From the NCBI GenBank assembly GCA_963697345.1, contig CAVONS010000022.1:6959-70958 (forward strand): a stretch of DNA of 64,000 bases, written 5' to 3'. Every line of letters begins with the position of its first letter. Position 1 is the stretch's first letter. Made by a program: the position numbers and the translations under genes. Shown piece after piece: positions 1 through 9,083 of the stretch. Origin of the DNA: Prado023 sp963697345 (GTDB taxonomy: Bacteria > Actinomycetota > Actinomycetes > S36-B12 > CAIYMF01). The notes under the pieces are model-generated. The model saw nothing but the letters and a program-made list of their open reading frames with translations, ran no database searches and had not been told where the DNA came from.

Positions 1-3000
1 TCCGTCGTAGCTGTACCAGTCGAACCCGAGGCCGCCGAGGAACTCGTCGACGACTGCCAGGTTGTCGGCGTCGACGCCGATGTCGAGCCCGCCGCCGCCA
101 TCCAGCGCGTCTCCGCTGCTGCCGCCGATGAGGACGTCGTCACCCGGTGTGTTGATGTCGATGCCGAAGGGGGCTCCCGAATCACCGGAGAGCGTGTCAG
201 CGCCGACCGCACCCTCCAGCCAGTCGTCGCCCTGGTCGCCGGCCGGGCCGTCTCCGCCCGCTCCACCGAGGTAGAGGTCGTCTCCGGCCCCCCCGAGGAA
301 GACTGCTCCCAGGTCACCGGCATCGACGAAGTCGTCGCCAGTCCCGCCGTTGATCACGTCAGCTCCGGGCCCCGCCGCATTCACGACGTCGTGCCCCGGG
401 CCACCGGTGAGCAGGTCCGCACCTCCGGCGTCGGAGAGGAAGTCGTTCCCCGCCCCGCCGTAGGTCACGTCGTTGCCCAGCCCACCATTGACAGTGTCGT
501 TGCCGTCGTTGCCCCGAAGGGTGTCATCACCGGCACCGCCACGCATGGTGTCGGCCACCGGGGTCCCGACGAACAGGATGTTCCGCGGGCCCGAGTACGT
601 GCCCGTCGTCGACGTGCCCGTGTAGGTGCTGCCATCACCCAGGCTGGCGAGCGCCGGGTTGAAGAGCGGCGCTTGGTTCTGCCGCATCTGGATGGTCAGG
701 CCAGGAACCGCGAACAGGTCGGCCGGCAGGTCCACCGCGTCGGTGTTGCGGATGAACATCTCCGAGATGGTGTTCCCCTCGATCTCGGTGAGCAGGCTCA
801 GGCCGGCCAGTCGATCGAGGTAGTAGAAGCGGTCACCCTCCTGCAGGTTCTCCAGGGTCGTCCTGAAGACGTGGTCGAAGGTGGGGCCGAGCAGGTTGCC
901 ACCGCCACCGATCGGGTCGTTGCTCTCAGCCAGGCCACCGACCCAGAGGTCGACGTCATCGATGCCCGAGCGGGCGCCGCCCTGGTTCACGGTCAGCAGC
1001 TCGACAGCTGAATCGAACGCCGCCAGGTCAGCCAGGTACGCCGGGTCGTCAACGCCACCGGGGTAGGTGGTGAGATCGGTGGGATCCGGCGGGCTCTGCT
1101 GCGCGAGGGCGATGAGCGCCTCAGCTGCTGCCCGCTTGCCGGCGAGGGTGGTCGCATCGGTGATGTCCGGGTGCGTCCCGTAGGCAGCGATCAGGTTGAC
1201 CAAGGTTCCCTGGTGGCGCAGGTTCGCACCGTACTCGGCCCAGCTTGCGTAGGGCTCCAGCTGGAAGGCCGCACGGGCCTCGTTGAGCGTTGCCGTCCCG
1301 GTGTCACGACCACGCACGATGTTCATGGTGGCCAGGTCCAGCGGCAGGCCCAGCAGGTTGTTGCGCAGGGCTCCGGTGACGAACTCGTCGATCTCGTTGC
1401 CCGCCTGCTTGGACATGCCTCGTACCACGTCGCCGGCAGCCTCGGCCGCGGTCGGCGCCCCGGCATTGAACGACGCCGGGTTGAGGAAAGCACCGATCAG
1501 CGAGATGTCCGCGTGGGCGCCGTTCGGCTTGATCCGCTCGACGGTCTCGGTGAGCATCGAGTGCCCGAACCGGTACACGGCGTGGGCGAACTCAGCCGGG
1601 ACGTCGCCGACGAGTTGGGGGTTGTAGGCCGCGAACGGGGCGATCCCCGGGGACAGCTTCCGGGCGAACTCCTCGAACACCGAGTGCTGGTACTCCATCT
1701 CGGTGATGAATCGGGCAGCCTGGAACAGCCGCTCCTGGTAGCCCCACCCCGGTGCCTTGAAACCGGCCTCGAGCGCACCGTTGTCGACCTCCACCATGGC
1801 GAAGATCTCGTCCCGAACGCGATTGTGCTCGGCGTGGAACATGGTGTGGATCGCGGTCAGGCCGATGTTCTCGTTCCCGCGGCCGTCTCCAGTGATGAAG
1901 TGAGCGCCTAGCAGCTCGTCGTCGTACCGACCGGCGGGACGCGGCGTGGCAACGTTGTTGATGGCCGTGTCGGCGTCAGGGGTCTTGGTTCCCGGAGCCG
2001 CGTTGTGGGCGATGTCGTCGAGGAAGGTGTGCCCGGTCTTGACCGAGCCCGACGTCGTGATCGGGGCGGCTGGGTTGCCCTCGACGACCGACCCATCGGT
2101 CATGACCATCTGGGGGAATCCGTTGGCACCACGCAGATACCTGCCGTACTCGTCGGTGAGAAGCAGGGGGACCGCGGTGACATCCGCGTCCTGCAGGTCG
2201 ATGCCCAGGAGGTCTCGCGCCTGGGCCTTGACCTCGGTCCAGGTGCCGATGTTGCCGCCGGCACCGTCGAGCAGGCGCCCATTGGACTGGGGAGTGTTGC
2301 TCGCGTCAAGGACGTACTGGCGAAGGAACACATGCTTGGATCCGGTTGAGGCGTAGGTCTGGTTCTGGTCGATCCACGGCGTCGTGGTGTTGATCGCGTC
2401 CAACGAACCATCGACGATCGTGCGGCTGGTGACCAGGAAGCTGCCAACCGGGGCCTGCCCGGACACGACCAGGGGATCGTCGTCGGCCAGCGGGACGACC
2501 ACGGCCTCGCTGCCGGACTTTCCGACCAGGTCCAGGCCATGGTCGAAGAACTGCCCGAACAGCGTGAACATCGAGCTGAACGGTGCCGCAAGGACATTGT
2601 TGGGCACCTGGTTGGCGATGAAAGTCGACGAGGTCGGGTCACAGGTTGCCGGTGGGGTGACGATTCCCGCCGCCTCCAGGGCCGCCGGATTGCAGTCCGA
2701 CTGGTCGGAGACGAGGTTGCTGATCACGCGCGGGGCTGAGTCCTGCAGCGACCCGCTGCGATCGTCATAGGTCGTCGCGTTGCCGCCATTCGCATTTCCC
2801 CCGGGCAGGATGGTCGCGTCCTCGGTGTCCATCCAGGTGATGTCGGCGAGCGGCACCATCCGCGGGAATACCCGGTCGGCCGCACCGATATCCCGGGGAA
2901 GGGCTGGCGATGTCGGCACACGCTGCTGGTCCGCGTCGGAGAGGACCGTCAGGTTGTTGCCCCGACCGTCAACGGTTCGCAAGCCGTGCGGAAGCGTGAA

Positions 3001-3321
3001 GTGCACCACATGCGGCGCATTGGCGCTGCCATCGGAGCCGGTCGTGCTCAGCACCGAGTTGGGCGGCCGGACCGTCCCCGGCGTGGTGCCCTCACTCGTC
3101 GCGTGAGCCTCCGAGATCTGGATCTGCTTGAGGATGAAGTCGAGGTCTGCCGGGGTGATGGACAATCCGGCGCTCACTGGGCCAGCTGCTGTGGCCGGTC
3201 CGACGCCGAGCCCTTGCAGGCTCAGGGTGAGGAGTAGCGCCGTACCCCCCGCAACTGCCTTGGTGGTGCTCCTCTTGCGGGATCCACGCCTTGAAGACGC
3301 TGACGACCTTCGAGTGCTCAT
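1..3321 (-). CDS. secreted animal-type haem peroxidase with C-terminal RTX-like repeats (3' end off the window)
   Basis: The frame is open from the ATG at 3321 to base 1 (1107 codons, no stop), so the C-terminus lies outside the window. An in-frame stop at 3325-3327 makes this ATG the first possible start. A basic arginine-rich n-region and a hydrophobic stretch ending near PATAA suggest a signal peptide. Peroxidase-cyclooxygenase motifs are in order: distal His in FGQFFDHGLDL (about residue 261), GDGRGNEN with the catalytic Arg and haem-linking Glu positions (about 481 and 484), FHAEHNR, and RFGHSML with the proximal His (about 587). From about residue 915 onward there are glycine/aspartate nonapeptides such as GGAGDDTLRGNDGND, typical of calcium-binding RTX repeats. 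I infer an exported, Ca-stabilised peroxidase secreted or held at the cell surface. Substrate unknown. Confidence 0.9.
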   Translation of the reverse strand, partial: MSTRRSSASSRRGSRKRSTTKAVAGGTALLLTLSLQGLGVGPATAAGPVSAGLSITPADLDFILKQIQISEAHATSEGTTPGTVRPPNSVLSTTGSDGSANAPHVVHFTLPHGLRTVDGRGNNLTVLSDADQQRVPTSPALPRDIGAADRVFPRMVPLADITWMDTEDATILPGGNANGGNATTYDDRSGSLQDSAPRVISNLVSDQSDCNPAALEAAGIVTPPATCDPTSSTFIANQVPNNVLAAPFSSMFTLFGQFFDHGLDLVGKSGSEAVVVPLADDDPLVVSGQAPVGSFLVTSRTIVDGSLDAINTTTPWIDQNQTYASTGSKHVFLRQYVLDASNTPQSNGRLLDGAGGNIGTWTEVKAQARDLLGIDLQDADVTAVPLLLTDEYGRYLRGANGFPQMVMTDGSVVEGNPAAPITTSGSVKTGHTFLDDIAHNAAPGTKTPDADTAINNVATPRPAGRYDDELLGAHFITGDGRGNENIGLTAIHTMFHAEHNRVRDEIFAMVEVDNGALEAGFKAPGWGYQERLFQAARFITEMEYQHSVFEEFARKLSPGIAPFAAYNPQLVGDVPAEFAHAVYRFGHSMLTETVERIKPNGAHADISLIGAFLNPASFNAGAPTAAEAAGDVVRGMSKQAGNEIDEFVTGALRNNLLGLPLDLATMNIVRGRDTGTATLNEARAAFQLEPYASWAEYGANLRHQGTLVNLIAAYGTHPDITDATTLAGKRAAAEALIALAQQSPPDPTDLTTYPGGVDDPAYLADLAAFDSAVELLTVNQGGARSGIDDVDLWVGGLAESNDPIGGGGNLLGPTFDHVFRTTLENLQEGDRFYYLDRLAGLSLLTEIEGNTISEMFIRNTDAVDLPADLFAVPGLTIQMRQNQAPLFNPALASLGDGSTYTGTSTTGTYSGPRNILFVGTPVADTMRGGAGDDTLRGNDGNDTVNGGLGNDVTYGGAGNDFLSDAGGADLLTGGPGHDVVNAAGPGADVINGGTGDDFVDAGDLGAVFLGGAGDDLYLGGAGGDGPAGDQGDDWLEGAVGADTLSGDSGAPFGIDINTPGDDVLIGGSSGDALDGGGGLDIGVDADNLAVVDEFLGGLGFDWYSYDG

Positions 3322-3544
3322 ATCTCATGCCCCTCACAATGCGTGATCGGATCTGACCACGTCGCGTGACGTGTCGGGGTCAGTAGAGAGGGCAGGCTTA
3401 CCTGGTGGGAAGGGCTACCATTGAGTAAGTCCCTCGCTATGTCCCCCATTCATTGAAATCGTTTCAGGACATTCCAGGGCACAAGAATTCATTTCATTAC
3501 ATGTACTACTTGGCTAGGTATTTCCGACTTAATACCCCCGGGGG

Positions 3545-3562
3545 CAGGCCCCTTGGGGCCTG
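3545..3562 (-). terminator. GC-rich hairpin after the dioxygenase gene
   Basis: CAGGCCCC and GGGGCCTG form an 8-bp perfect inverted repeat around TT, directly downstream of the minus-strand dioxygenase stop at 3569. No U-tract follows. The rest of 3322-3568 is comparatively AT-rich and probably holds the peroxidase promoter. Confidence 0.45.
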
Positions 3563-3568
3563 AAGCCT

Positions 3569-4352
3569 TCAGCCCATCTGGAACGAGCGGCGCGACAGTC
3601 CGTACATCCAGCCATCGATGGTGGTCACGGGGGCGGCCCCCACACCGCCGGCCCCGAGCGTGAGGAAGATCGGGACGAAGTGCTCGACCGTCGGGTGTGC
3701 GTAGGGCATGCCCGGGCGCCCGCTCGCGGAAGGACGACAGCTCATCGAGGTCGCCCCTGGCCAGGGCATCGACGGCCCACGCGTCGAAGTCGCGCGACCA
3801 CCCCGGGACCGAGGTGGGGTTCGCCCAGTCCACGAACGGCAGTCCGTGGGTCATGAACCCGGACCCGATCACCAGGACGCCCTGCTCACGCAGGGGCCGC
3901 AACCGCTCGCCGAGACCGACGAGCCCAGCCGGATCATTGGTCGGCAGGCTCAGCTGCAGGACCGGGATGTCGGCCTCGGGATACATCGCCATCAGGGGGA
4001 CCCAGGCACCGTGGTCGAGCCCACGATTCGTCCGGGCCAGCCCCGACCCGTCGGGCACCAACCCGGCGACCAACCCAGCCAGCTCGGAGGCGTCAGGGGT
4101 CGGATAGCGCATCCGGTAGTAGACAGGGTCGAAGCCGGCGAAGTCGTAGACCAGAGGTGTGCCCGGCCTCGGCGAGGACAACGCCAGCGGGGCGGACTCC
4201 CAGTGCGCCGAGGCGATCAGGATCGCCCGCGGCCGGGGTATCGAGCGTGCCCACGCGAACAGCTGGCTCATCCAGTCGGCATCCTCGAACAGCGGTGGCG
4301 CCCCGTGGCTCACGTAGAGGCTGGGCAAGCGGCCCGTCCTCAGGTGCGCCAC
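3569..4352 (-). CDS. 4,5-DOPA dioxygenase-like extradiol dioxygenase (LigB/YgiD family), one frameshift
   Basis: The product is about 260 residues, the usual length of the YgiD/DODA family of non-haem metal-dependent ring-cleaving dioxygenases. The N-terminal frame has SLYVSHGAPPL, ILIASAHWE and LVIGSGFMTHGLPF, carrying the three histidines expected as metal ligands. The C-terminal part (MPYAHPTVEHFVPIF to YGLSRRSFQMG) lies in another frame, so there is a one-base shift at about 3711-3729. The GTG at 4352 is chosen because the conserved N-terminus follows eight residues later; no clear ribosome site supports it. Aromatic ring opening is a family inference and the natural substrate is unknown. 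Confidence 0.8.
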
Positions 4353-4586
4353 GCACGGTGCACACCCGCGGCAGCAACCGCCCGGACATGGACGGCATAG
4401 GGATGCTCGACCGTCGGCCCACCAGCCATGCAGCCTCCTCCGATTTCCTTCATCGTTCAACTACAGAGTAGCCCCCGACGGAACGATCCGGGATCCCGTC
4501 GTGCGTCGGTTCCCGGTCCAGGCCCATTCCCGACGGGTCAGCGGCCGACGCTGACTCCGGGGTTCTGGCCGGGCACTATTGCTTCC

Positions 4587-6065
4587 ATGGCCGATACCGC
4601 ACCCGCCGTGATGCAGCTGTCCAGCAGCGACTCCCTCTGGCTGAACATGGACTCCCCCGAGAACCTGATGGTCATCGAGACCGTGATGTGGTTCCACCAT
4701 CGACTGGATCCGGACGCGGTCGTGCGCGCGATCCAGGAGCGCGTGGTCGACCGCTACCCCGTCTTCCACTGGCGACCCAGGTCCAATGAGGCTGTCGGCG
4801 GCAAGGACGAGTGGATCGATGACACCGAGTTCGACATCCATCGCCACGTGACCGAGCACGAACTCGGCGGAGACGGGGGTCGGGTCGCACTTCAGCAGTT
4901 CATCGAGGAGAAGTGCTCCGAGCCGATCGATCGGGACCACGCATTGTGGCGCTGCTACATCCTGCAGGGCACCGACTTCGGCGCCGTGATGATCCGGTTC
5001 CACCACGCGATCGCCGATGGAACCGCCCTGGCCAGGGTCCTGATCGAGCTCACCAGCGACGCCCCCGAGGAGGGGTTCGACTACCCGGAGGTGCCCGAGG
5101 ACCGGGTCCACCCGGCCGATGCGCCCGGCGGGGCTGAGGCCGCCCCCGAATCCCGGCGCCCCCGCCGCAAGCGCGAGCGAGTGCTCAACCGTGCCACCCA
5201 GGCCGCGACGCTGCCGGTGGCTGCCGGGATCAAGGCCACCGAGGGCACCGCCAAGCTGCTCGAGATGCTCGACCTCGACCGGCCGGGGAGCATGGTGGCC
5301 AAGGCCTCCGATCAGGGGGTGGGGACCGCCGACACGCTGGACAAGCTGCTCGTCGGCACCGCCCCGGATGTGGCCCTCTTCGGGAAGGCGGGTATCGACA
5401 AGCGCGCGGACTGGGCCCCGGCCCACGACCTGGCCACCGTCAAGCGGGCTGCCAAGTCACGGGGTGCCACGGTCAACGACCTGATGCTCGCCGGCCTGGC
5501 CGGTGGCCTGCGCCGCTACCTGGCCGGCCGCGATGAACCGATCGCCGATGTCGTGACGATGATCCCGGTCAACCTGCGTCCGGTGGACGAGCCGCTGCCG
5601 CCACACCTGGGCAACCGGTTCGCCCTGGTCGCGCTGAACCTGCCCCTCGAGGTCGAGGACCCCGTGGAACGGCTCGACGCCGCCCACGAGCGCATGGAGG
5701 TGATCAAGGCCGGGCCCGAGGTGCTGCTCACCTTCGGGATCGCCACCACGCTGGGCAAGTTCGGCACCTACACCGCGCGGGTCACCCGCCGGGTCAACGA
5801 GTACTTCGGCAACAAGGCGATCGGCGTGACGACCAACGTCCCCGGCCCGCCGCACCCGCGCTACCTCGCCGGCCAGGAGATGGTCGGCATCCTGGGCTGG
5901 GTGCCCGGTGCCGGCGACCAGTCCGTCGGCGCCTGCATCTTCAGCTACAACGACGAGATCCGCGTGGGCTTCAAGACGGATGCGAACGCCGTCCCCGACA
6001 TCGCCAATCTCGTGGCCGCCTACACCGCCGAGATGGAGGAGCTGCTCGCACTCGGTGCCGAGTGA
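4587..6065 (+). CDS. wax ester synthase/diacylglycerol acyltransferase (WS/DGAT) family protein
   Basis: Intact 492-residue member of the WS/DGAT family, which moves acyl groups from acyl-CoA to long-chain alcohols or diacylglycerol and so makes neutral storage lipid. The catalytic HHxxxDG motif is seen as HHAIADG near residue 140. Later family motifs include VVTMIPVNLRP, LGNRFALVALNLPL and GVTTNVPGPPHPRYL. The ATG at 4587 puts MADTAPAVMQLSSSDSLW at the N-terminus; the frame is open further upstream but unlike the family. A second paralogue follows 87 bp downstream on the same strand, so the pair looks like a tandem duplication and probably an operon. Confidence 0.92.
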   Translation: MADTAPAVMQLSSSDSLWLNMDSPENLMVIETVMWFHHRLDPDAVVRAIQERVVDRYPVFHWRPRSNEAVGGKDEWIDDTEFDIHRHVTEHELGGDGGRVALQQFIEEKCSEPIDRDHALWRCYILQGTDFGAVMIRFHHAIADGTALARVLIELTSDAPEEGFDYPEVPEDRVHPADAPGGAEAAPESRRPRRKRERVLNRATQAATLPVAAGIKATEGTAKLLEMLDLDRPGSMVAKASDQGVGTADTLDKLLVGTAPDVALFGKAGIDKRADWAPAHDLATVKRAAKSRGATVNDLMLAGLAGGLRRYLAGRDEPIADVVTMIPVNLRPVDEPLPPHLGNRFALVALNLPLEVEDPVERLDAAHERMEVIKAGPEVLLTFGIATTLGKFGTYTARVTRRVNEYFGNKAIGVTTNVPGPPHPRYLAGQEMVGILGWVPGAGDQSVGACIFSYNDEIRVGFKTDANAVPDIANLVAAYTAEMEELLALGAE

Positions 6066-6152
6066 TCCCCCGCTGCGATTCGCTGGACAGCCGCCGGTGG
6101 CCAACGCCCAGCCGGGAGCGACTCCGCCCCCGCGACACGGCAGCATGGGCCC

Positions 6153-7654
6153 ATGCCCACCCGCGTGACACTGTCTCCGAACGACTCCCTGTGGCTGAAC
6201 ATGGACAGCCCGGAGAACCTCATGATCATCGAGGGGATCATGTGGTTCGACGAACCCCTGGACGAGGATGCGGTCCTCGAGACGCTGCGCACGCGCCTGC
6301 TCGATGCGCTACCCGGTCTTCGGCTGGCGCGCAGAGCCCTCGGACGCGGTCGTCGGTGTGGACCACTGGGTGGAGGACCCGGACTTCGCTCTGGAGAACC
6401 ACGTGACGCGTCCATCAGCTGGGCGATGACAGCCCAGGACGAGATCCAGCGATTCCTGGAGTCCCGGATGTCCGAGCCGCTACCCCGCGATCGACCCCTG
6501 TGGCACGCCCATGTACTCAACGCCCCCGACTCCAGCGCGGTCATCATGCGCTTCCACCATGCGATCGCCGACGGGACCGCGCTCGTGCGGGTGCTGCTCG
6601 ACCTGACGACCGACACCCCCGAGGGAGACAGCCCCGACGCCCAGCCGCACGTCCCTGGCGCGCCTCGCGCGGAAGCCCCCGCCGTGACGAACCATCCGGA
6701 TCTGAGGCCGCCCCACACGGAGCTGGCCCCGCTGGACCGGACACGCGAGGGGATGACGGACCGCGCCGCCCGTGCGGTCAGCCAGTTGGTCACCCTCCCC
6801 CTGGCAGCTGGCGTGACGGCCACGAACTCGGCGGCGGATCTCATGCGGATGCTCGATCCGGACCACCGGGGCAGCCTGGTGTGGAAGCTGACCGAGCAGG
6901 CACGCGGACACCGCCGACGCGGTCGACAAGCTCGTGGTGGGCACCGCCCCGGACGCCCTGCCCTTCGGCCGCCCCGGAGTGGCCAAGCGGGCCGACTGGG
7001 CACCGGCCTATGATCTGGCCGCGGTCAAGCGCGTGGCCCGGGCCCACGACGCAACCGTCAACGACGTCATGCTCGGAGCCCTGGCTGGGGCGCTGCGCCG
7101 GTACGTGATCGCGCGCGGCGAGGTCCCCCGCGACGTGGTCACGATGATTCCGATCAACCTGCGCCCGTTTGATGCCCCCCTCCCGAAGCACCTGGGTAAC
7201 AAGTTCGCGCTCGTTGCCTTCGAGCTGCCTCTCACGATGCCCACGGCGGCCTCCCGGATCACCTCGTCGAAGTCGCGCATGGACGTGATCAAGCAGGGCC
7301 CCGAGGCGATGCTCACCTTCGGCCTGGCCCACGCCATCGGGTCAGTGGGCGCTGTGACCGGCCCGGGTGTCACGGCAGATGATCTCGTTCTTCGGAAACA
7401 AGGCGTTCGGTGTCACGACCAACGTCCCTGGCCCCACCGAACCGCGCTACTTCGCCGGCAGCGAGATGGTCGGGGTCCTGGGCTGGGTGCCCGGCGCATC
7501 GCACCAGACGCTGGGGGCGTGCTTCTTCAGCTACAACGGCCGGATCCGGGTGGGGTTCAAGGCCGACGCGACCGTGATCCCGGACCTCGCCAACCTCGTG
7601 TCGGCACTCGACGACGAGATGAGCGACCTCTTCGCCGAGACACCGGCGGGCTGA
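6153..7654 (+). pseudogene. second WS/DGAT paralogue, broken by about four frameshifts
   Basis: Starts MPTRVTLSPNDSLWLNMDSPEN and carries its own HHAIADG motif, so it is a clear paralogue of the preceding gene. The frame changes near 6305 (YPVFGWRAEPSD continues in another frame), near 6415 (frame restored), near 6895 (before KLVVGTAPDALPFG) and near 7375 (before ISFFGNKAFGVTTN). All domains are present from start to stop and total length matches the intact copy, so nothing large is missing. Either it is a recently inactivated duplicate or the shifts are sequencing errors; the many frameshifts elsewhere favour errors for at least some of them. Confidence 0.75.
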
Positions 7655-7669
7655 CCCGCCCCGGACATG

Positions 7670-7702
7670 CCAGTGCCCGAGCACCATGGGCTCGGGCACT
7701 GG
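7670..7702. terminator. bidirectional hairpin between WS/DGAT and NlpC genes
   Basis: CCAGTGCCCGAG and CTCGGGCACTGG form a perfect 12-bp inverted repeat with a 9-nt loop. It sits between the stop of the plus-strand acyltransferase (7654) and that of the convergent NlpC/P60 gene (7728), as expected for a shared terminator. Confidence 0.7.
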
Positions 7703-7727
7703 TTCGCTGGTGTGACCGGCGAGGGTC

Positions 7728-8286
7728 TTAGAGGACGCGACCGAAGGTCACGTTGCGCGACCAGATGCGCGCGGTGTGCACACGCTGACCGGGTCGCGGG
7801 GAGTGCAGAACGCGGTTGCTTCCCCGCATAGATGCCGACGTGGTAGGCCCGGCTGCCGCTGCGGAAGAACACCAGGTCCCCCTTGCGGGCGGTACTGCGC
7901 GAGATCCGCTTCGCCTTGTACATCTGGCCCGTGGCCGTGTGCGGGAGGCTTACGCCGGCCCGGCGGAACACGTACGAGGTGAAGCCGGAGCAGTCGAACC
8001 CACGGGGCGTCGTCCCGCCGTAGCGGTAGGGCACGCCCTTCAGCGAGTTGCCTGTGGACATCACCCGGGCGGAGCGCACGGCGAAGGACCGCGACGAGCG
8101 GGAGGTCTTCTTCTTCCGGGTCCGGGTCACGACGGCCGCGCTCGTGCTGGTGGCGACGGTGGCAGCAGGCTGCGTCGGAGCCGCAGAGGCAGCCGGGGTG
8201 GAGGTGAAGGGGGCGACGGGAGCCACGACGGCCAGTGCGGTCACACCGGCCAGGGCCACGCCTCGGGCACGTGTCAGTAGAGCCAT
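7728..8286 (-). CDS. secreted NlpC/P60 peptidoglycan hydrolase, one frameshift near the C-terminus
   Basis: The ATG at 8286 has a GAGGAG ribosome site 8 bases upstream. It begins MALLTRARGVALAGVTALAV, an export signal ending near ASAA. A Thr/Lys/Ser-rich linker precedes the NlpC/P60 domain: catalytic Cys in RGFDCSGFTSYVF, catalytic His in AYHVGIYAG and the third polar residue in VLHSPRPGQ. The last 35 residues, ending IWSRNVTFGRVL, are recovered only if one G is added to a GGGG run near 7823; as read, the frame runs on to 7531. The enzyme should cleave stem peptides in the cell wall. A c-di-AMP riboswitch in the leader ties expression to wall and osmotic status. Confidence 0.88.
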
Positions 8287-8305
8287 GCGGACAATCTCCT
8301 CAGGA

Positions 8306-8495
8306 GGCCTGCGAGGTGAGCTGTCGGGTTCGGGTGGGGAGCACCCGGCCGCTGTTCTCCGCGGCTTCACCCCAAGGACCCACGCCTGGTGGCTGGTGGG
8401 ACCACAAGTGGGTCCCCCGCTCCCGTTCTCAGTGCGTTGCCGGCGGTCTAGCCGGGCGCGAGGGGCGTGAACGTGAACGGGATTCGGCGCCGTCC
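8306..8495 (-). promoter_or_regulatory. c-di-AMP riboswitch (ydaO-yuaA type) in the NlpC/P60 leader
   Basis: On the minus strand the leader contains, in order, the conserved blocks GCGCCGAATCC, CGGGGGACCCA, TTGGGGTGAAGCC and GAACCCGACAGCTCACC, then CGCAGGC. These match the aptamer consensus of the ydaO/yuaA class (Rfam RF00379), which binds cyclic di-AMP and in actinobacteria often precedes cell-wall hydrolase genes. The aptamer ends next to the ribosome site (8295-8300) and no U-tract terminator is visible, so control of translation or of mRNA access seems likelier than classic attenuation. That last point is inference. Confidence 0.88.
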
Positions 8496-8526
8496 GCCCC
8501 GTCCCACCGGTTGGCGAGACATCACT

Positions 8527-8556
8527 ACCGTAGCGAATGTCGCAGGAATGTCACAA
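8527..8556 (-). promoter_or_regulatory. candidate sigma-70-type promoter for the riboswitch/NlpC transcript
   Basis: On the minus strand TTGTGA (8556-8551) and TACGGT (8532-8527) are separated by 18 bases. A start about 7 bases downstream would lie some 25 nt before the first conserved aptamer block. The remaining bases between here and 8711 show no gene or clear structure. Confidence 0.5.
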
Positions 8557-8711
8557 TCGCGCCACGTGTGATGTATCTCTCGCCCAGGAGCCGTTTAGCG
8601 CAAGAATATGGCCATTTCCCCCGTAATCGGCGCAGAGCGTGAGAAACCTGTCACCACGCGCAAGCGCCTTGGGACAGGCGACCAAGGCCGAACGACCCGG
8701 AGACGGTGGGC

Positions 8712-8981
8712 TCAGGCGAGCGTCAGGAACAACTTCTCGAGCTTCTCCATGGACATGGGAGGCTCCTCGCCGTTCTCCTTGGCCGCGGCGCACGCCTGCA
8801 GCTCAGCCGAGATGATCTTGAACCCGGCCCGATCGATGGCGCGGGACACCGCAGCCACCTGGACCATGACGTCGTCACACTCCCGACCCTCGTCGATCAT
8901 CGTGACGATCCCGGCGACCTGGCCCTGGATCCGGCGCAGCCGGTTCACCACGTCCTTGCGGCACATCTCGTCGATCGCCAT
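8712..8981 (-). CDS. CsoR/RcnR/CstR-family (DUF156) repressor, CstR-like ligand set
   Basis: An 89-residue all-helical DUF156 protein with the typical MCRKDVVNRLRRIQGQVAGI start. Copper-sensing CsoR uses Cys, His and Cys with the His four residues before the second Cys. Here the cysteines are Cys35 (GRECDD) and Cys64 (ELQAC), but the residue four before Cys64 is Glu60. Loss of the His resembles persulfide-sensing CstR more than Cu(I)-sensing CsoR; this is inference. GGGAGG upstream of the ATG serves as ribosome site. A 16-nt palindrome 28 bp upstream suggests autoregulation. No copper or sulfur enzyme gene is adjacent. Confidence 0.85.
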   Translation of the reverse strand: MAIDEMCRKDVVNRLRRIQGQVAGIVTMIDEGRECDDVMVQVAAVSRAIDRAGFKIISAELQACAAAKENGEEPPMSMEKLEKLFLTLA

Positions 8982-9008
8982 GCCAGCCTCCCAGGCCTCC
9001 CCGATTGC

Positions 9009-9024
9009 GTACCCCGTAGGGTAC
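9009..9024. promoter_or_regulatory. palindromic operator candidate upstream of the CsoR/CstR-type gene
   Basis: GTACCCCGTAGGGTAC is a 16-nt inverted repeat (GTACCC, four central bases, GGGTAC). It lies 28-43 bases before the repressor ATG, between it and the end of ideR. CsoR/CstR-family operators are G/C-tract inverted repeats flanked by TA, so this is a good autoregulatory site. Confidence 0.65.
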
Positions 9025-9083
9025 CGGTCCTCGAGCTCACGTGGGAACGGGCGGCGCTCCGGGACCGGGCGCCACCTGATGTG

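Noticed and set aside
391..1911. Plus-strand frames of about 200-250 codons at the left end
   Set aside because: They are opposite the haem peroxidase gene, whose minus-strand frame carries all catalytic motifs and repeats.
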